A DNA stretch of 64,000 nt from Cokeromyces recurvatus (taxonomy: Eukaryota > Mucoromycota > Mucoromycetes > Mucorales > Mucoraceae): positions 310,001-374,000 of the forward strand of contig NW_026251404.1 in assembly GCF_025118155.1 (NCBI RefSeq), in the 5' to 3' direction. Shown here piece after piece: positions 46,674-59,242 of the stretch; position 1 is the first letter of the stretch, and every line of letters begins with the position of its first letter. Position numbers and translations under genes: made by a program. Below the pieces are notes generated by a model. It did no database searches. It was not told the origin of the DNA and was given only the letters and a program-made list of their open reading frames with translations.

Positions 46674-48297
46674 TTAGTAATTAATATGCTGTTGATGCTT
46701 CCAAGCTTTATTCAGATTATCAATTTCTTTTGCATCTGTTTCAAGTACTTCAATAATATGCTCTACGCCATTATTTTGCTCTTGTAAAATCTAATAAAAA
46801 AAAGATAAATTGTCTAGAGTTAGTTACCCTATTCGACAAGATGGAGGGAGTTGCTCTTCTTTATTTACCTTTGTAATACCATTCATATTTTCTTCACTCA
46901 CAGCATCCCATTCATCAACTCCATCAATCTTACCATACTTTCTCCCTGATTCTTTAATAAGCTGTAACTGAGCCCATAATTGACTTAATTTACTACGGAA
47001 TTGGTCGGATCGCTGTAATTGTTCTTGAATATTCTCAAGCCTTGCTCGCATCATTTCTTCATCAGGTGTTATACTTAGACCCTTATTACGTAAAACTTGT
47101 GCATATTTTAAAAACTATATAATTGTAAGCAATATGTATATGTATATAAATTTGTGTGTATTTTACCTTGATTACTCTTTGTGTCGTTTGCATGTGTCTA
47201 CGTTTATATTCTTCTAATTTAACTGGTGTTTCCAATTGACTCATCTTTTGAATTTTATTCAAGATTGTTTTGATTTCTTCTAATTTAGCATTATGCGCTT
47301 CATTTAATTTATGTTGCTCTTCCATACGTTTACGCACATCATCAAAACCAATAGCCAATGCTGGAACTCTCGTTTTTGGATCTGGATTCGCAGCTTGTGC
47401 AGCATTCCATGCAGCTTCATCATGGTCAGCGGGCCTCTGATAAAGTTGTACTTCTTGTGGAGAAACAACATTATAAAAATAATATTTAAAACGACAATGA
47501 GGCGATTTAGGATCCCACCAACTCTTGAGTAATGCTAAAGCATGCCAGACATGTTCAGGCTTATAATCTTCACTTGTAATAGTCGTCTTGGACTTGGCTC
47601 GTTCTTCTTGGTCTATTTGTGATAAAATTTGGTAAAGTTGTTGTGCTCGTTGTTGATTTACAACATTGCTATTTTGTTGTTGTTGCTGTTGTTGAAATCC
47701 AAATCCTGTATTGCCAAAAAGTGATGTGGTAGGTTTATTGGCTCCAAAAAGACTATTATTACCTCCTGTATTTGTTGTTAAATTAAAACCTGTCTTATTA
47801 GCTCCAAATCCTCCGAATCCAGTATTAGTTGTAGCAGTTGATCCAAATAAACCCGTAGAAGGTGCTGAAGTTGTTGTTGTTGTACCAAAGCCTCCAAAAG
47901 CAGGTTTAGAGGTATTAAGAGCTGTTGAACTATTTCCAAATGAGAATCCAGTGGATGGTGTAGTAGTAGTAGTAGTTGAGTTATTTCCAATGGTGAACCC
48001 AGTACCCGACGTAGCAGGGGCAGATGGGGTTGTATTTCCAAAAGAAAATCCTGTACTTGGCGCAGTTGATGTTGCATTACCAAACCCAGTGGAAGCACCA
48101 AAAGGTGTAGAAGTAGCAGTATTAGTTCCAAATGCAGGTGTTGATGTTGATGTTGTGCCAAATCCACCAAATCCAGTAGTTGATGGGGCCGTTGAAGCTT
48201 GAGTACCGAATCCAGTATTTGCTGTAGATGTTTGAGTGGTACCGAATCCTCCAAACGTATTAGTTGAAGGATTGGTTGTTCCCAATGAAAAGGCCAT
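46674..48297 (-). CDS. NUP54: FG nucleoporin Nup54/Nup57
   Basis: Three exons: 48297-47167, 47114-46869, 46790-46674; 1494 nt, 497 aa. Residues 1-200 are FG/GLFG-type repeats in Thr/Ser-rich spacers (GFGTT, GFSFGN, GLFGS, SLFGN). Then comes a poly-Gln run, then the Nup54 alpha/beta domain (HVWHALALLKSWWDPKSPHCRFKYYFYNVV), then coiled coils (KLEEIKTILNKIQKM; LRNKGLSITPDEEMMRARL). It forms the central-channel subcomplex with Nup62 and Nup58 types. It shares a 234-nt divergent promoter with COA3. The long antisense ORFs here come from FG-repeat composition. Confidence 0.94.
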
Positions 48298-48531
48298 GTT
48301 TATTTAATTGTCTATTTTTTTTTTTTTTTTCTTGAAAAAAAAAAGGAAATACGCGTTTTAATTCCGTTCATATTGATACCAACAAAAAAATTGTTAATAA
48401 CAAGAAAATTAAGTCACTATAATTTATTTGTATTTCATTGGCTCGTAATCATACTGCATTATTGCTTTCAAACAAGGGCAGGTTCTTTTGTTTTGTTTTG
48501 TTTTGTTTTTCTTTAAATAAACTACATTATA

Positions 48532-48885
48532 ATGGAGCATCAGCCCAGTCGAGAAAAACTTTATTCAACAACAAAAGGATATGGTTTTACACCTGCTTTG
48601 CAGAGAACACGTAAGCCATTTGCCGTTCGTAACATGCTTACTTTAGCCGGTCTCTTAACATTTACTGGAGGTGTTTGTAAGTCTTATTTAGCCATTTTTT
48701 ATTTCTTCTTCTTCTCCCTCTACTCCTCACCTTTATTTAAGTATGATAGCAATAATAATTCCTTTTATTTTTATGTAGATGCATATTCTCTTTTAGCAGT
48801 TAAACAAGATGATTTCAGTGATGTTCCTATGCCCCCTAAGACAACAGAGAGTGATGCTACAAATGAGGCAACTAACAGAGATTAA
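48532..48885 (+). CDS. COA3: cytochrome c oxidase assembly factor Coa3
   Basis: Two exons, 48532-48676 and 48779-48885; 252 nt, 83 aa. One membrane span (NMLTLAGLLTFTGGVYAYSLLAV) followed by the conserved KQDDFSDVP motif is the Coa3/CCDC56 layout. Coa3 is an inner-membrane protein that binds newly made Cox1 and controls its translation. The intron splits the membrane span. The tail is acidic and Thr-rich. Convergent with the unknown gene to the right, 81 nt away. Confidence 0.85.
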   Translation: MEHQPSREKLYSTTKGYGFTPALQRTRKPFAVRNMLTLAGLLTFTGGVCKSYLAIFYFFFFSLYSSPLFKYDSNNNSFYFYVDAYSLLAVKQDDFSDVPMPPKTTESDATNEATNRD

Positions 48886-48966
48886 AAAAAGGACTGAAAA
48901 AAACTAAATGAATTTGTATATAATAAAATAATTTTGATGCAGTTTTATTATTAATTTGCAAGAAAA

Positions 48967-50483
48967 TTAGGATTGTACTGTTCGAACAAATTCGTACTTT
49001 TTGTTAGTAGCTTTTATTCTCCAATTAGGTTGAGCTGTTGCTGCTGGATAAGTGGGTTTTCTTAAACTTGGAGGCTTTCTTGGTCTAGTTTTTGTAAGCT
49101 AAATAATGATAATAATAAAAATAAAAGGCAAGAGGAAGAAGAGAAGGATAAATGAGTGATGTATGAGAGATATATTTTATATAATTCAATTACATGTATT
49201 AATTCCTGTGCTGGTGGTGCTTGTTGATAACACTCGTGCAATTTTGTAGACTGCTTATTACTTGCTACATATGAAGTATGAGTTACAGCATTATTTGAGG
49301 CTTTTGACTGAAAGATATTTAATAATCTGTTTGATAACCGCTGAGGAGTTGTATTTACAATTGAATTCTGTTTAGTATTCCCGTCAGTTTTTGATAATAG
49401 CTTGTTACTAGCGCTTCTAATGGCGACAGGGACAAATTTATTTCGAGAAGATGTTACATTTACTTTCCCTTCTGCAATAAGTGCTTCTTTGGTATTCGAT
49501 AACTCATTGCGAATAGTATGAGAAAAATTTAAAAGACGATTTGAGCTTACTTCTGTATCATGCATGATTGGAACAGGAAGAATAGTAGATTCACTTGTAG
49601 ACGCCGCTGGAGTATCGACAGAAGAAGCAGATGAGGAAGAACTGCTACAGGAGGACAGAGAATGATTATCATATTGTTGTTCTGGAATATATGTTAGCAT
49701 TTGATCTGAAAAGGAGACCTGTTTCTTGAGATGGGATCGTTTTTTGTTGTTCTCCCTGAAAGAAGATGTTACCTGCTTTTGTTGGATTGTATCATGATCT
49801 TCTGATTCAGATAGATCTGACATAATAGTATCATCATTACAAAAAGAGATTTCAGGTGATAACTGTGGAAGATACATGTTAATAGAGGCATCATTTTTAG
49901 CAGTATCCTGGTCTTTATCAACTGTATTAATGATGATAGACTGGTTTACTTCTTGCTGAAAGACTTTATCATTGAAATCAGATTGATATTTTTCATGATG
50001 AGAAGGTAGCGAAAAATAAGAGACATTATTTTTTGTTGTGGGAGTATATGGAGTTACTAATGCAGTCTACATCAAAGTAACAAAATATATATAAGTACAT
50101 GTAAATATGTGTATTTTTATATATGTATATAATTTTCACTCACAGAACTTGCAGTAGAAGCAGGCGATCGTACATCAATATACTCTGTTTGTTTTAAAGA
50201 ACAATTTGAGTCTATTGATTTTGAAGATATTAAGCTAGCAGATTTGCTCACAATGGGTGATTTAATTTCATTTACTAATAGTTTTTTATCTTACTAATGT
50301 TAGTAAAAAGATGTATAAACAGTATGCATTATATATTTATACATGTATGTATGTTTGTATGTATAAATACATATAATATTTATTTATTTATTTTTTATAG
50401 TGGTTACCTTTATTATTTGTTGAGGGGACTTCGAAAACGGATACAACTGAAGACTATAGTATAAAATTCTATATGTTAAATTC

Positions 50484-50525
<42 letters not shown>

Positions 50526-51041
50526 TCTTCTGCTGCTTCTTCTTCTTATCTATACTGATAATTACACTTACAACAAGACCTTTCTTCTTTACTGGCAACT
50601 CCATACTCGCCTTCTTTACGCTACTCGTTGTATCTATTCTCTTTTGTGCTGATAATAGCTTTTGTTTTGCTTCAATTAAAAAATTATGTTCAACAGTAGT
50701 AGAGCTTTTATCGTATGCTTGCTTAGATGATGACAGGTCTGCAGATTTGTCTTGCTTTGAATTATCTAAAGCTCGCAATTGTTGCTTCTCTTTATAACTT
50801 TTAGTTTCGATTTTTTCATCATTGCTAAATTCTTTTTTTCGGTCATTCTTTACGACGGGAATATTTAAACTCTTTGGCTCCAGTATATGATGTAATTTGG
50901 GTCTATTTTTTGAATTCATCTCTTCTTTGACTATTGATTTCTCGAGATGATCTATCGTTTTGGATGTAGACTTTGATAATACAAGACAAGCTCTGTGTCT
51001 AGCAAACCTTTGCTTTTTCTTTTCATTTAATTCCTACATGA

Positions 51042-51088
<47 letters not shown>

Positions 51089-51239
51089 TTTGAGGAAATC
51101 AAATAACGTTTATTTATTCAACTTGTACATTTTCTAGTAACAATAAACCTTTTGGATTTTTATATATCCACATTTTATCTTTTCTTCGGATAGAATTTAT
51201 CTTTCTTTGATCTTCTTGACTTAATGTTATTGTGCTCAT
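48967..51239 (-). CDS. unknown Ser-rich protein with PP1-docking-like motif
   Basis: Six exons: 51239-51129, 51033-50572, 50453-50408, 50289-50144, 50066-49194, 49098-48967; 1770 nt, 589 aa, frame kept across all joins. The N-terminus STITLSQEDQRKINSIRRKD and the C-terminus KKYEFVRTVQS look ordered; the middle is a disordered Ser/Lys-rich region. KKQVSFSD at the start of a Ser run matches the RVxF PP1-docking pattern ([RK]-x-V-x-F), and acidic Ser clusters lie nearby. No domain recognised. Introns 1 and 2 contain 42- and 35-nt sense A runs. Exons 3 and 4 are short and were chosen by phase, so they are the weakest part of the model. Confidence 0.6.
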
Positions 51240-51582
51240 CCTGTACTAGAATACATAGTGTTATTTATAAATACTAAAATAGGATTCTATATTCACTTAC
51301 TCACTTGTGTATGTTATATCTATTTATTTATTATGTGTATATAAAAAGACCAAAAAGACAAAAAAGACAAAAAAAAAAAAAAAAAAAAACAATATTTGTA
51401 TACCAAGTACTTGATATAGGGACTACTACTCATTATCTACACTGATCCCTTTTTTGATCGTATCAAAGAAAAACAATCGTCCATATTAAGAAATTTGCAT
51501 AACATAACAAAAATTAATATTGTGTCGTACGCATATTTATTATAGCATATGAAATAATAATAAAAAATAAAATAAAATAAAA
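51240..51582. other. intergenic, unknown-gene promoter / RFC3 3' side
   Basis: 343 nt, AT-rich, with a short A run near 51370. Nothing recognised. Confidence 0.4.
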
Positions 51583-52755
51583 TTATGCTACAATATTCTC
51601 TTGAGCTAATTTAAATGTTCCTACAAGCGCACTCAATTGAATCTGTTCATTCGCACCTTCGCCTAATCTATATTCTATATCTGCTAAATTTTGTAATAAA
51701 AGTATCCGTGATTTTGCTGGGAACTCAACCAGACGAGCATAATTATAAACTTCACTAACAATATCCTGTAATGCCAATCCTGCTTCTTTCTTTAACTTTT
51801 CAATATCTATACATCATATCATTTATAAATATATAAACGTATATAGATATATCTTATGTAAGCATGACTTACTTGAATAAGCAGTTGTAAAATCTTCAGT
51901 CATCATCCATTTTGCAATACGTTCTATGTCTCGAGGTTGAGGATGTCCAGTACAATTATAAATAGCAGCTTCATCAATTCGATCATAAGCAGCATGACAA
52001 GCTTGTAAGATATTTAAAGCACGACGCATATCACCTTTAGAAAGACGAAGTAGAGCCTTTTTACCATCCTCTGTCAAATTAACATGTTCGTTATGAATGA
52101 TGGTTTGAAGTCTAGACTCCACTTGCTCAATAGTCAGTGGTGCAAAACGAAAACGAGTACAACGCGATTGAATAGCTGGAATTATCTTACTCACATAATT
52201 ACAAATGATACAAAAGCGAACATTCTTTGTATACTTTTCAATCACACGACGTAGTGCTGATTGTGCTTGATTGGTCATGGCATCTGCTTCATCTAAAATG
52301 ATCAACTTGAATCCAGAACTATAAATATTTCGTGTGCTTGCAAAGTTTTTAATCTGTTCTCTAACAACATCAATACCACGATCATCTGATGCATTCAATT
52401 CCAAAATCATAGCTTTAAACTTTTCTCCATAAAGTTTTCGAGCACAAGCAAGAATAGTAGTTGTCTTGCCTGTGCCTGGAGGGCCATAGAATAGTAAATG
52501 AGGAAGTCGCTTAGCGTCAATAAATGTTTCAACTATTTTTTATTCAGATTAGTTTAATACATGTATATATATATATATATATCTTTAGTTATTACTTGTA
52601 GATGTAATATCTTCATGAGAAACAAGATCATCAAGTGTTTGTGGTCTATATTTTTCTACCCAAGGTAAATTGTCTAATTCATCTGTTATATTTAAAACTT
52701 TTTCTTTTCCTTTATTTTTTGGAGTTACAGGTACATCAATATCCATTTGACTCAT
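51583..52755 (-). CDS. RFC3: replication factor C subunit Rfc3 (human RFC5)
   Basis: Three exons: 52755-52596, 52532-51873, 51806-51583; 1044 nt, 347 aa. The clamp-loader signatures are all present: NLPWVEKYRPQTLDDL, Walker A GPPGTGKTT at about 70-78, ELNASDDRGIDVVR, Walker B LIILDEAD, and the SRC sensor in IQSRCTRFRF, then GDMRRALNILQ. The FASTRNIYSSGFKLI segment is specific to Rfc3/RFC5. It loads PCNA as part of RFC and of the alternative loaders. It shares a 650-nt divergent region with TIM44. Confidence 0.96.
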
Positions 52756-53405
52756 TTTTTATTATTATTAGTATTATTTGAGATAAAACAATAAAATTAA
52801 AATTATTAACGCGTTCTTGCTTTTTTTTTTCGTGTTTCCAAAAAAGGGCAGTAACTCTCTCTTTCTCCCCCCCAAAAAAAAAAGTGACTTCTTCACCATT
52901 GTCGCTATACATCTTTACTATAAGATTTTATGCTAAATGAAAACTTTATAGTCAATTCTCTTTTTTATACCTCAATGAATTCACAAATAATATATGCTTC
53001 CTCTGGTTCAAAATAAAGAATAGTCAATCTATTTATTGATAAATTCATGTTTTTTCTTGTTAACTTGCCCGTCTATTTGAAGTTACCTTTATAAGGCTGA
53101 TGAATATCGAAATATATAAAGGAGATTTAGTAGTTAATAATTCCATACATATTCGTAATAAAACACGGAAGGCTTTTCTTTTTTTTTTTTTTTGTTTTAG
53201 TAGAATATGAATAAAGTGATAGATCTTTTAAGCGGACTGTTAATATTGGCCAAGGGTGTCCCTCCCCTTTCCTTTTGAATTTACAAGCCACCCCCACCCG
53301 ACTTTCACGAAGCTAATTCCGGAAACTCTTTCCTTTTCTTTTCTTTTCTATTCCTTTTTTTCTACCTTTTACCCCCCCTTTTTTTTTATTTATATTTTCT
53401 GCAAT
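52756..53405. promoter_or_regulatory. divergent intergenic region RFC3 / TIM44
   Basis: 650 nt between two outward-facing genes. The right half is CT-rich just before the TIM44 ATG. No consensus motif can be named with confidence. Confidence 0.4.
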
Positions 53406-55135
53406 ATGTATTCCTATAGAACCTTATTAGTTTCAAATACAAAAGCTCGTTTGTTTGTCAATACGATACGTTATCAAAAGACAAATGTTCGTCATTACAG
53501 CTCACCATTTAAAGTATTTATGGATACTTTTAAGGAACAAATGTCAAAAAACAAAAATGATATAAAAAAACTTCAAGACGAGTCTGGTAGATTAAGTGAT
53601 AGTGAAGCACTTAAGAAAGCAAAAGAATTATTCAAGGTAATAGAAAAAGGGAGAGACAAATATAAAAAAAAAAGAATTCATCCAATGTTTATAATTGACA
53701 GAATATTGTATTTTTTTTTTTGTGTGTGTGTGGTGTATTTAGGCTCAACAAACAGTTCACTCAGAACGTTTAAAACAAGCTACGGAAAAATTATCAAAGG
53801 CTGCGGAAAAAGTGGGTTCGACTGTGAATGATTCCTTGAAGAAAGCTGCTGAAACAGAATTTGCTAAGGATACCTCAGAGAAAATTAAGAAAGCTGCGGA
53901 GACGATTAATAAGAAAGCAGAACCTATAAAAAATAGTGAAGCAGTGGGTAAGCTCACAGACTCGTTTAAGACGGTATTAAAAGATGAAAGTGGTCGATAT
54001 GGTGGGTTTGTTGATAAGGAGACAAGACGTAAATTACGTGAAGAAGCAGCAAAGAATTCAGCAAATAATGGGGCTTCAAAGGTAGTAAATGAAAATCCAG
54101 AGGCTGGAGCACATATGGTGCTTCATAAGGATTCTAAATGGAAAGAGAGTTGGAATAAATTTAAGGAAGATAGTCCTATTATGCAAGGTAAGAAGATATA
54201 TGAATGAAGACAGAACATGAATATAACTTTCAATAATTTAGGTATTTTCCGTGCGAGAAAGTCTTATGAAGAATCTGACAATATCTTTATTTCATATTCT
54301 CGTGCTTTCACTGATCGTATTACGGATGCATTTAGTAAGTATTGCTTTGAAAAGAAAAAAAAAGAAGACAAGTGAAAAATGCATACTTAGCTTTTTTTTT
54401 TCTTTTTTTCTCTCTTTTTTTTTAGGCTCTTTATTTGAAGAATCAGATCAAGCACAAGCAATTCGTGCCTTCCAATCAATTGACCCTAGATTTAATATGG
54501 ATAAGTTTATGACAGATGCTCGCAAATTTATTATCCCTGAATTGATGGAAGCCTATTTAAAGGGTGATGTTGAAACATTGAAATTATGGTGTTCTGAAGC
54601 AGTAAGTAATTAAAGTATTAAAGCATATCAAGAAAGGGGTTTTTTTTAAGAAAAAAAAATGATCTATTATTAGACATATAATGTTTTAACTGCTGTTATT
54701 CAAGCACAAATGCAACAAGGATTAATCAGTGATTGTAAGATTCAGGACTTGCGTGATATTGAGGTAAGATATTAGAAAATAATATTGTTTTGCAAAATGT
54801 GACTTATCTCTATTGCTTGCTTAAAATTAGTTAGTTGCTGCAAAGATCTTAGAAAATGATGTGCCTGTTTTAGTATTGTCTTTCCGTACTCAGGAGATTA
54901 TTGTTTTCCGTAATGCAAAGAGTGGGGAAATTGTCTACGGGAAAGAGGTATATTTATATAATTAATTAATTTAAAACATAAACTTTTATTAAATTTATTT
55001 TTTATACAGGATCTTATTGAGCAAGTAACTTATGCATGTGTACTAACTAAAGAGCCTGAAGATCTTCAAAATCCTATTACTAATGGCTGGAGAATTATTG
55101 ACATGGCTAAACATGACTCTAGACCTGTTTGGTAA
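53406..55135 (+). CDS. TIM44: mitochondrial import motor subunit Tim44
   Basis: Seven exons: 53406-53636, 53743-54187, 54242-54334, 54426-54601, 54674-54763, 54831-54947, 55010-55135; 1278 nt, 425 aa. An Arg/Ser-rich presequence (MYSYRTLLVSNTKARLF) is followed by SPFKVFMDTFKEQM, the Ala/Lys helical Hsp70-binding part, and the Tim44/TimA C-terminal domain (IRAFQSIDPRFNMDKFMTDAR, LKGDVETLKLWCSEATYNVL, LSFRTQEIIVFRN, NGWRIIDMAKHDSRPVW). Tim44 tethers mtHsp70 to the TIM23 channel. The open frame extends upstream to 53256, but that part is Phe/Pro-rich leader without targeting character, so the start is placed at 53406. Confidence 0.95.
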
Positions 55136-55918
55136 CCAATCATTATAATATAAAATAATACACTATTATACATCACTTTATAGATTAAACAGTAATATCC
55201 ACCCTTCTCTTCCTCCATCTTCTTTCAATTCCTTTCCCCTCTCTCTCTTTTTTTTTTTTTTTTTTTTTTTAATACACACACACACACGCCCAGCATATAA
55301 ATATATATGTTTGTATCCACACTCTTTATATAATTATTTTACTGTATAGAAGATTAAATATTTATCTTTTTTTTTTTTTCCTACTACATTAATATATACT
55401 ATAGATAGTTTAGTATTAAAATATTCCGCTTTTTTTTCTGTATATTAAGTTAAGGATGAATGTACACGGACATCATGTTAAAAATGACATATGTAAATTT
55501 ATTTATTTATTTATGTAATGACAAGTGGGTATTGTCGGTACATCCTTGTACATTGTACAAGTTGCACAAATAAAAAATAAAAGCTCTCATTATATACTCC
55601 CTTTATATCCGATTGGAGGAAATAATCATGCCATTAAACCACACAAATCTTTTCATATAAAAAAAAAAGGAGATAGGAGACTATATTTTATAATTTGTCT
55701 TCATAAGCAGCATTAAACTCCCTAGCCCACACATGTTAGGAAAATGTGGAGTTATTATACGGAAGATAAATATTAAATGGAGGCGGGGTAGGAGAAAAAA
55801 AATAGTAGTAATAAACATAAATTTGACATTTTATCTTTTTAATTATTATTTTTCTTTTACTTTTTTTTTCTTTTTCTTTATTTGTTTTTTTCTTTTACTT
55901 TATTTTATATTATTAATT
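55136..55918. other. intergenic between TIM44 and the RGS fusion gene
   Basis: 783 nt. T runs, a CA repeat near 55275, and a T-rich tract directly before the next ATG. The short ORFs here have no family features. Confidence 0.45.
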
Positions 55919-56675
55919 ATGGTACATTATATACATGACGATTTAATATCACAAGGTTCTCTATCATCTTCATCTTCGACATATTCATCAGCAAGTTCAT
56001 TAGACGATCATTTATCAACAACAACTACAAATACAACTACTAATACAATAGCTAATGCATCAGGCTTTACATTAAGCCAAGTACTTTCAAATCCAAAATT
56101 GCTATGCGCCTTTGAATGTTTTCTTCGACAAACATGGTCTCATGAAAATTTATTATTTATTGAAGCTATTACACAATTAAAACATGAATCAGATCCAAAA
56201 TCAGTTGAACCAACACTCCATAGGTATAAATAAAAGGTTTCTTTTTTTTTCTTTCTTTTTTTCTTTTTTTTTTTTTTTTTTTTCTTGTTCCTGGATTTTT
56301 GATATTCAACCTTTTCTTTTGTTTTTCTTTTTAGAATTTATAAAACATTTTTAGCTCATGGATCACCTTTAGAACTCCATGTAACTACACAAGATCAAGT
56401 AAGAGATGATATACGGTCATTAGAATGGGCAATTGTTGATCGAGTAGATGCTGTCACCATCCTAGAAGAGACCGAGGCACAAGTACTTGACATACTGGTA
56501 TTACATTAATAGAAAAAAAAAATTTTTTTTTTCACTTTTATCCCGTTTATTTATTTATTTCTCCGTCCCCCTTTTTTTTTTTTCTATTATATTATTTTTA
56601 TAGAAAGTGAAGCTGGCGGAATTTGCACGAACTATGGAACTTCATTCTGGGTAATTGTTACATCCTATTTTTCCC

Positions 56676-56738
<63 letters not shown>

Positions 56739-59242
56739 ATTTAACTTTTATTATATAGAAATGTAAGTCCTAGTAAAATTCAAAATCAGCAAATTAGTGT
56801 TGTTATTGTTGGCGGTGGTTTTACTGTAAGTTTAAACATACTATATAATTACATAAATGTTTTTTAACAAATCATTTAACTTTTTTTTTTTAAATAGGGC
56901 TTTACCGTTGCCTCAATACTCGACCAAATGCCACGTTTTTATGTTACATTAATTGACACAAAAGGTTGTTCATATATGACATACTATTTATAAATACAGT
57001 GTACTAATATATATATATATATAGATTCTTTTGAATACACTCCAGGTATCGTTAAGAAAATTATTAATCCTGAGCAAACGAGTTCTCTTCGAGTCCGTCA
57101 TGATGCATATGTAAAAAATGGAAGGGTCATCATTGGGTTTGCAGAAGATCTTTCCAACGAAGGAAAAACTGTAACTGTAAATCAAGAAGTGGTACGTTTT
57201 TATTTTTAATATCAAGTACATTTATAATATACATGTGTTACCATGCCCCCCCTTCCCCCCTTTCTATAGTTCTATTCTAATATACACATGTGTATATACA
57301 TTTATAGATTACTTTCGATTATCTTGTTGTAGCTACTGGTAGCGCATACTCTTCGCAATTGAAATCAACTGATACATCATCCTTATATCGTATGTCTGGT
57401 TTAGAAGAATCTTACTTGGAACTCTTAAAAGCACGTTCTGTCTTAATTATTGGTAACGAAAAAAAAAAAAAAAAGAATTTCTATCATTTTTTTTTTGTAA
57501 ACTAAAAAAAAAAAAATCATATGTCAATTATATAGGTGGTGGTTTAGTCGGTTGTGAACTAGCCTCCGAGATCTCTCAGCATCGATTTCCTGGTGCACAT
57601 CCTAAAAAGGAGGTTACTCTTGTTGATTCTCATTCTAATGTAGTAAATAGAAGTGATGTCCGTCAACAAAGTGTGGCACGTAAATATTTAGAAGACCTTG
57701 GGGTTAAAGTGATCTGTAATGAAAAAATCTTGGACTTTGATTCTACAAATGCAAACAGTTATCTTGGGTCTAGTGGACGTGTTTATTATGGCTTTGATAA
57801 GGTCTTTATTGCCACTGGTACACGTCCTAACAATAATTTATTCACAAGTTCAACAGATAGTTCCTTGGATAATTGTATTGATGCCTGGGGTCGAATTAAG
57901 GTGAAACCCACGCTTCAACTCGATCATTACAAGTATAACCATATCTTTGCTGGTGGTGATGTAACAAATGTCGTTGAAGAAAAAACAGGTTATGCCGCCA
58001 CGATTTCTGGTGTTTGTATTGCTCGTAATATTTGCCGATTAGTCAAGGGTAAATTACCTCTTAAGCAAGGTACAAAGGGAACATTACCCGCACCACATAA
58101 ACCACTTCATGGTATGCTTGAACATGGTGGTATAGGCAAACGTAAGTAGTTATCCAGATGTATACATGCATATACATATCATATATATGTATTTATATTG
58201 ATATTTATAAAACTAATAATATAACAATGCTATAGAAAATTTAAATAATATCAAGAAAAAATTCTCCTTTTTAAATCCTTCATGGGCAGCACTCAAATAT
58301 TTTGATGAACAACAGTTTTTACGTATTGTACAAGGCCAGGGTTCTATTAATTCATCGCAAGTTTTAGGTAGACTTCCAAGAAAGCTTAATTTGCCTTCTG
58401 ATTATAATTCTCGTTCGTCATCATTATTACAGCACTCTCGTACAAAGACTTCTTTTTCTTCTAGTGTCTTGTCCTCCCATAATATCATGACAAATTCACA
58501 TGTCAGTGTCAACAATCGTCGTCACCTTTCCTCGGTTAATACTAACACGAGTCATACACCATCACTAAGACGACGAAGCTCAAGCCAGTCTCAGCCTCAT
58601 ACTCCACAACACTATGAAAGATCAGGTTCTCGTTTAGAGGCATTAAGAAAAAGTGCAACGACAAGTAGTAATAGTAGTAGTAGTAACGTTACTTTAACAT
58701 CTATAAAATCAAATAGCAGTGTTGTGAGTAGCAATAGCAGTCATAGTATAAGCAGTAAAAGAAATCGTCCTGAAAAAAAAATCATACCAGTTCATTTAAA
58801 TCGTAGCCAAAGTAAGAATATACCTGCATCCATAAACAACGCTCATGAGGAGCAACCACCACAAGAAGAAAAACTAAAATCCCTTGAGGGTCTCTTATTT
58901 GAACATTTCACTTATGGTGGAGAAGACATTAAATTATTTTCGACAAATCCTCAACATCCAGTTGCTACATGCAGTAGCCCAGTAAGTCCAATTGCCCCTT
59001 CCCCTCATCCGCAAGAAAGGATAGCAACAGAGCAAAAAATAAGTTATCCCGAAAAACCATCCTATCATCGTCATGAGCCTGAAATTATGGCCTATGATAC
59101 AAACTTTCAATTATCACCTCCTCCGCCTAAAAGAAGAGCCAGCTTAACTACACATTTTAAAGACTTAAGTTGTTATGACACAAAACAAGGGGTTAAACTC
59201 ACAAGGTCGCCTTCATTTTCTTCTATTATTCATCAAGTTTAG
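55919..59242 (+). CDS. RGS domain fused to an AIF/FSP1-like FAD/NAD(P)H oxidoreductase
   Basis: Nine exons: 55919-56223, 56335-56497, 56604-56650, 56759-56825, 56898-56964, 57025-57191, 57308-57452, 57536-58141, 58236-59242; 2574 nt, 857 aa, no frame break. After a Ser/Thr-rich start, residues about 50-165 form an RGS domain (TLSQVLSNPKLLCAFECFLR, HENLLFIEAITQL). Then comes a pyridine-nucleotide-disulfide oxidoreductase fold: FAD-binding VVIVGGGFTGFT (about 185-197), VVATGSAYSS, NAD-binding SVLIIGGGLVGCELASEI (about 315-332), VFIATGTRPNN and the second FAD contact HIFAGGDVTNV. This matches AIFM2/FSP1-type NADH dehydrogenases. The last 300 residues are Ser-rich, basic and disordered. No N-myristoylation site or presequence is seen. 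The RGS-FAD junction lies in exons 3-4, across a 108-nt intron with a 59-nt A run. Confidence 0.8.
56678..56736 (+). repeat. 59-nt poly(A) in intron 3 of the RGS fusion gene
   Basis: Uninterrupted A run in the sense direction, located exactly between the RGS-coding and FAD-coding exons. Confidence 0.9.

Noticed and set aside
47711..48202. 163-aa + strand ORF and 158-aa alternate-frame ORF
   Set aside because: Mirror frames of the FG-repeat region of NUP54; Val/Pro or Leu/Gln low complexity only.
53256..53405. N-terminal extension of TIM44 to 53256
   Set aside because: Phe/Pro/Ser-rich leader without conserved residues; the ATG at 53406 gives a normal presequence.
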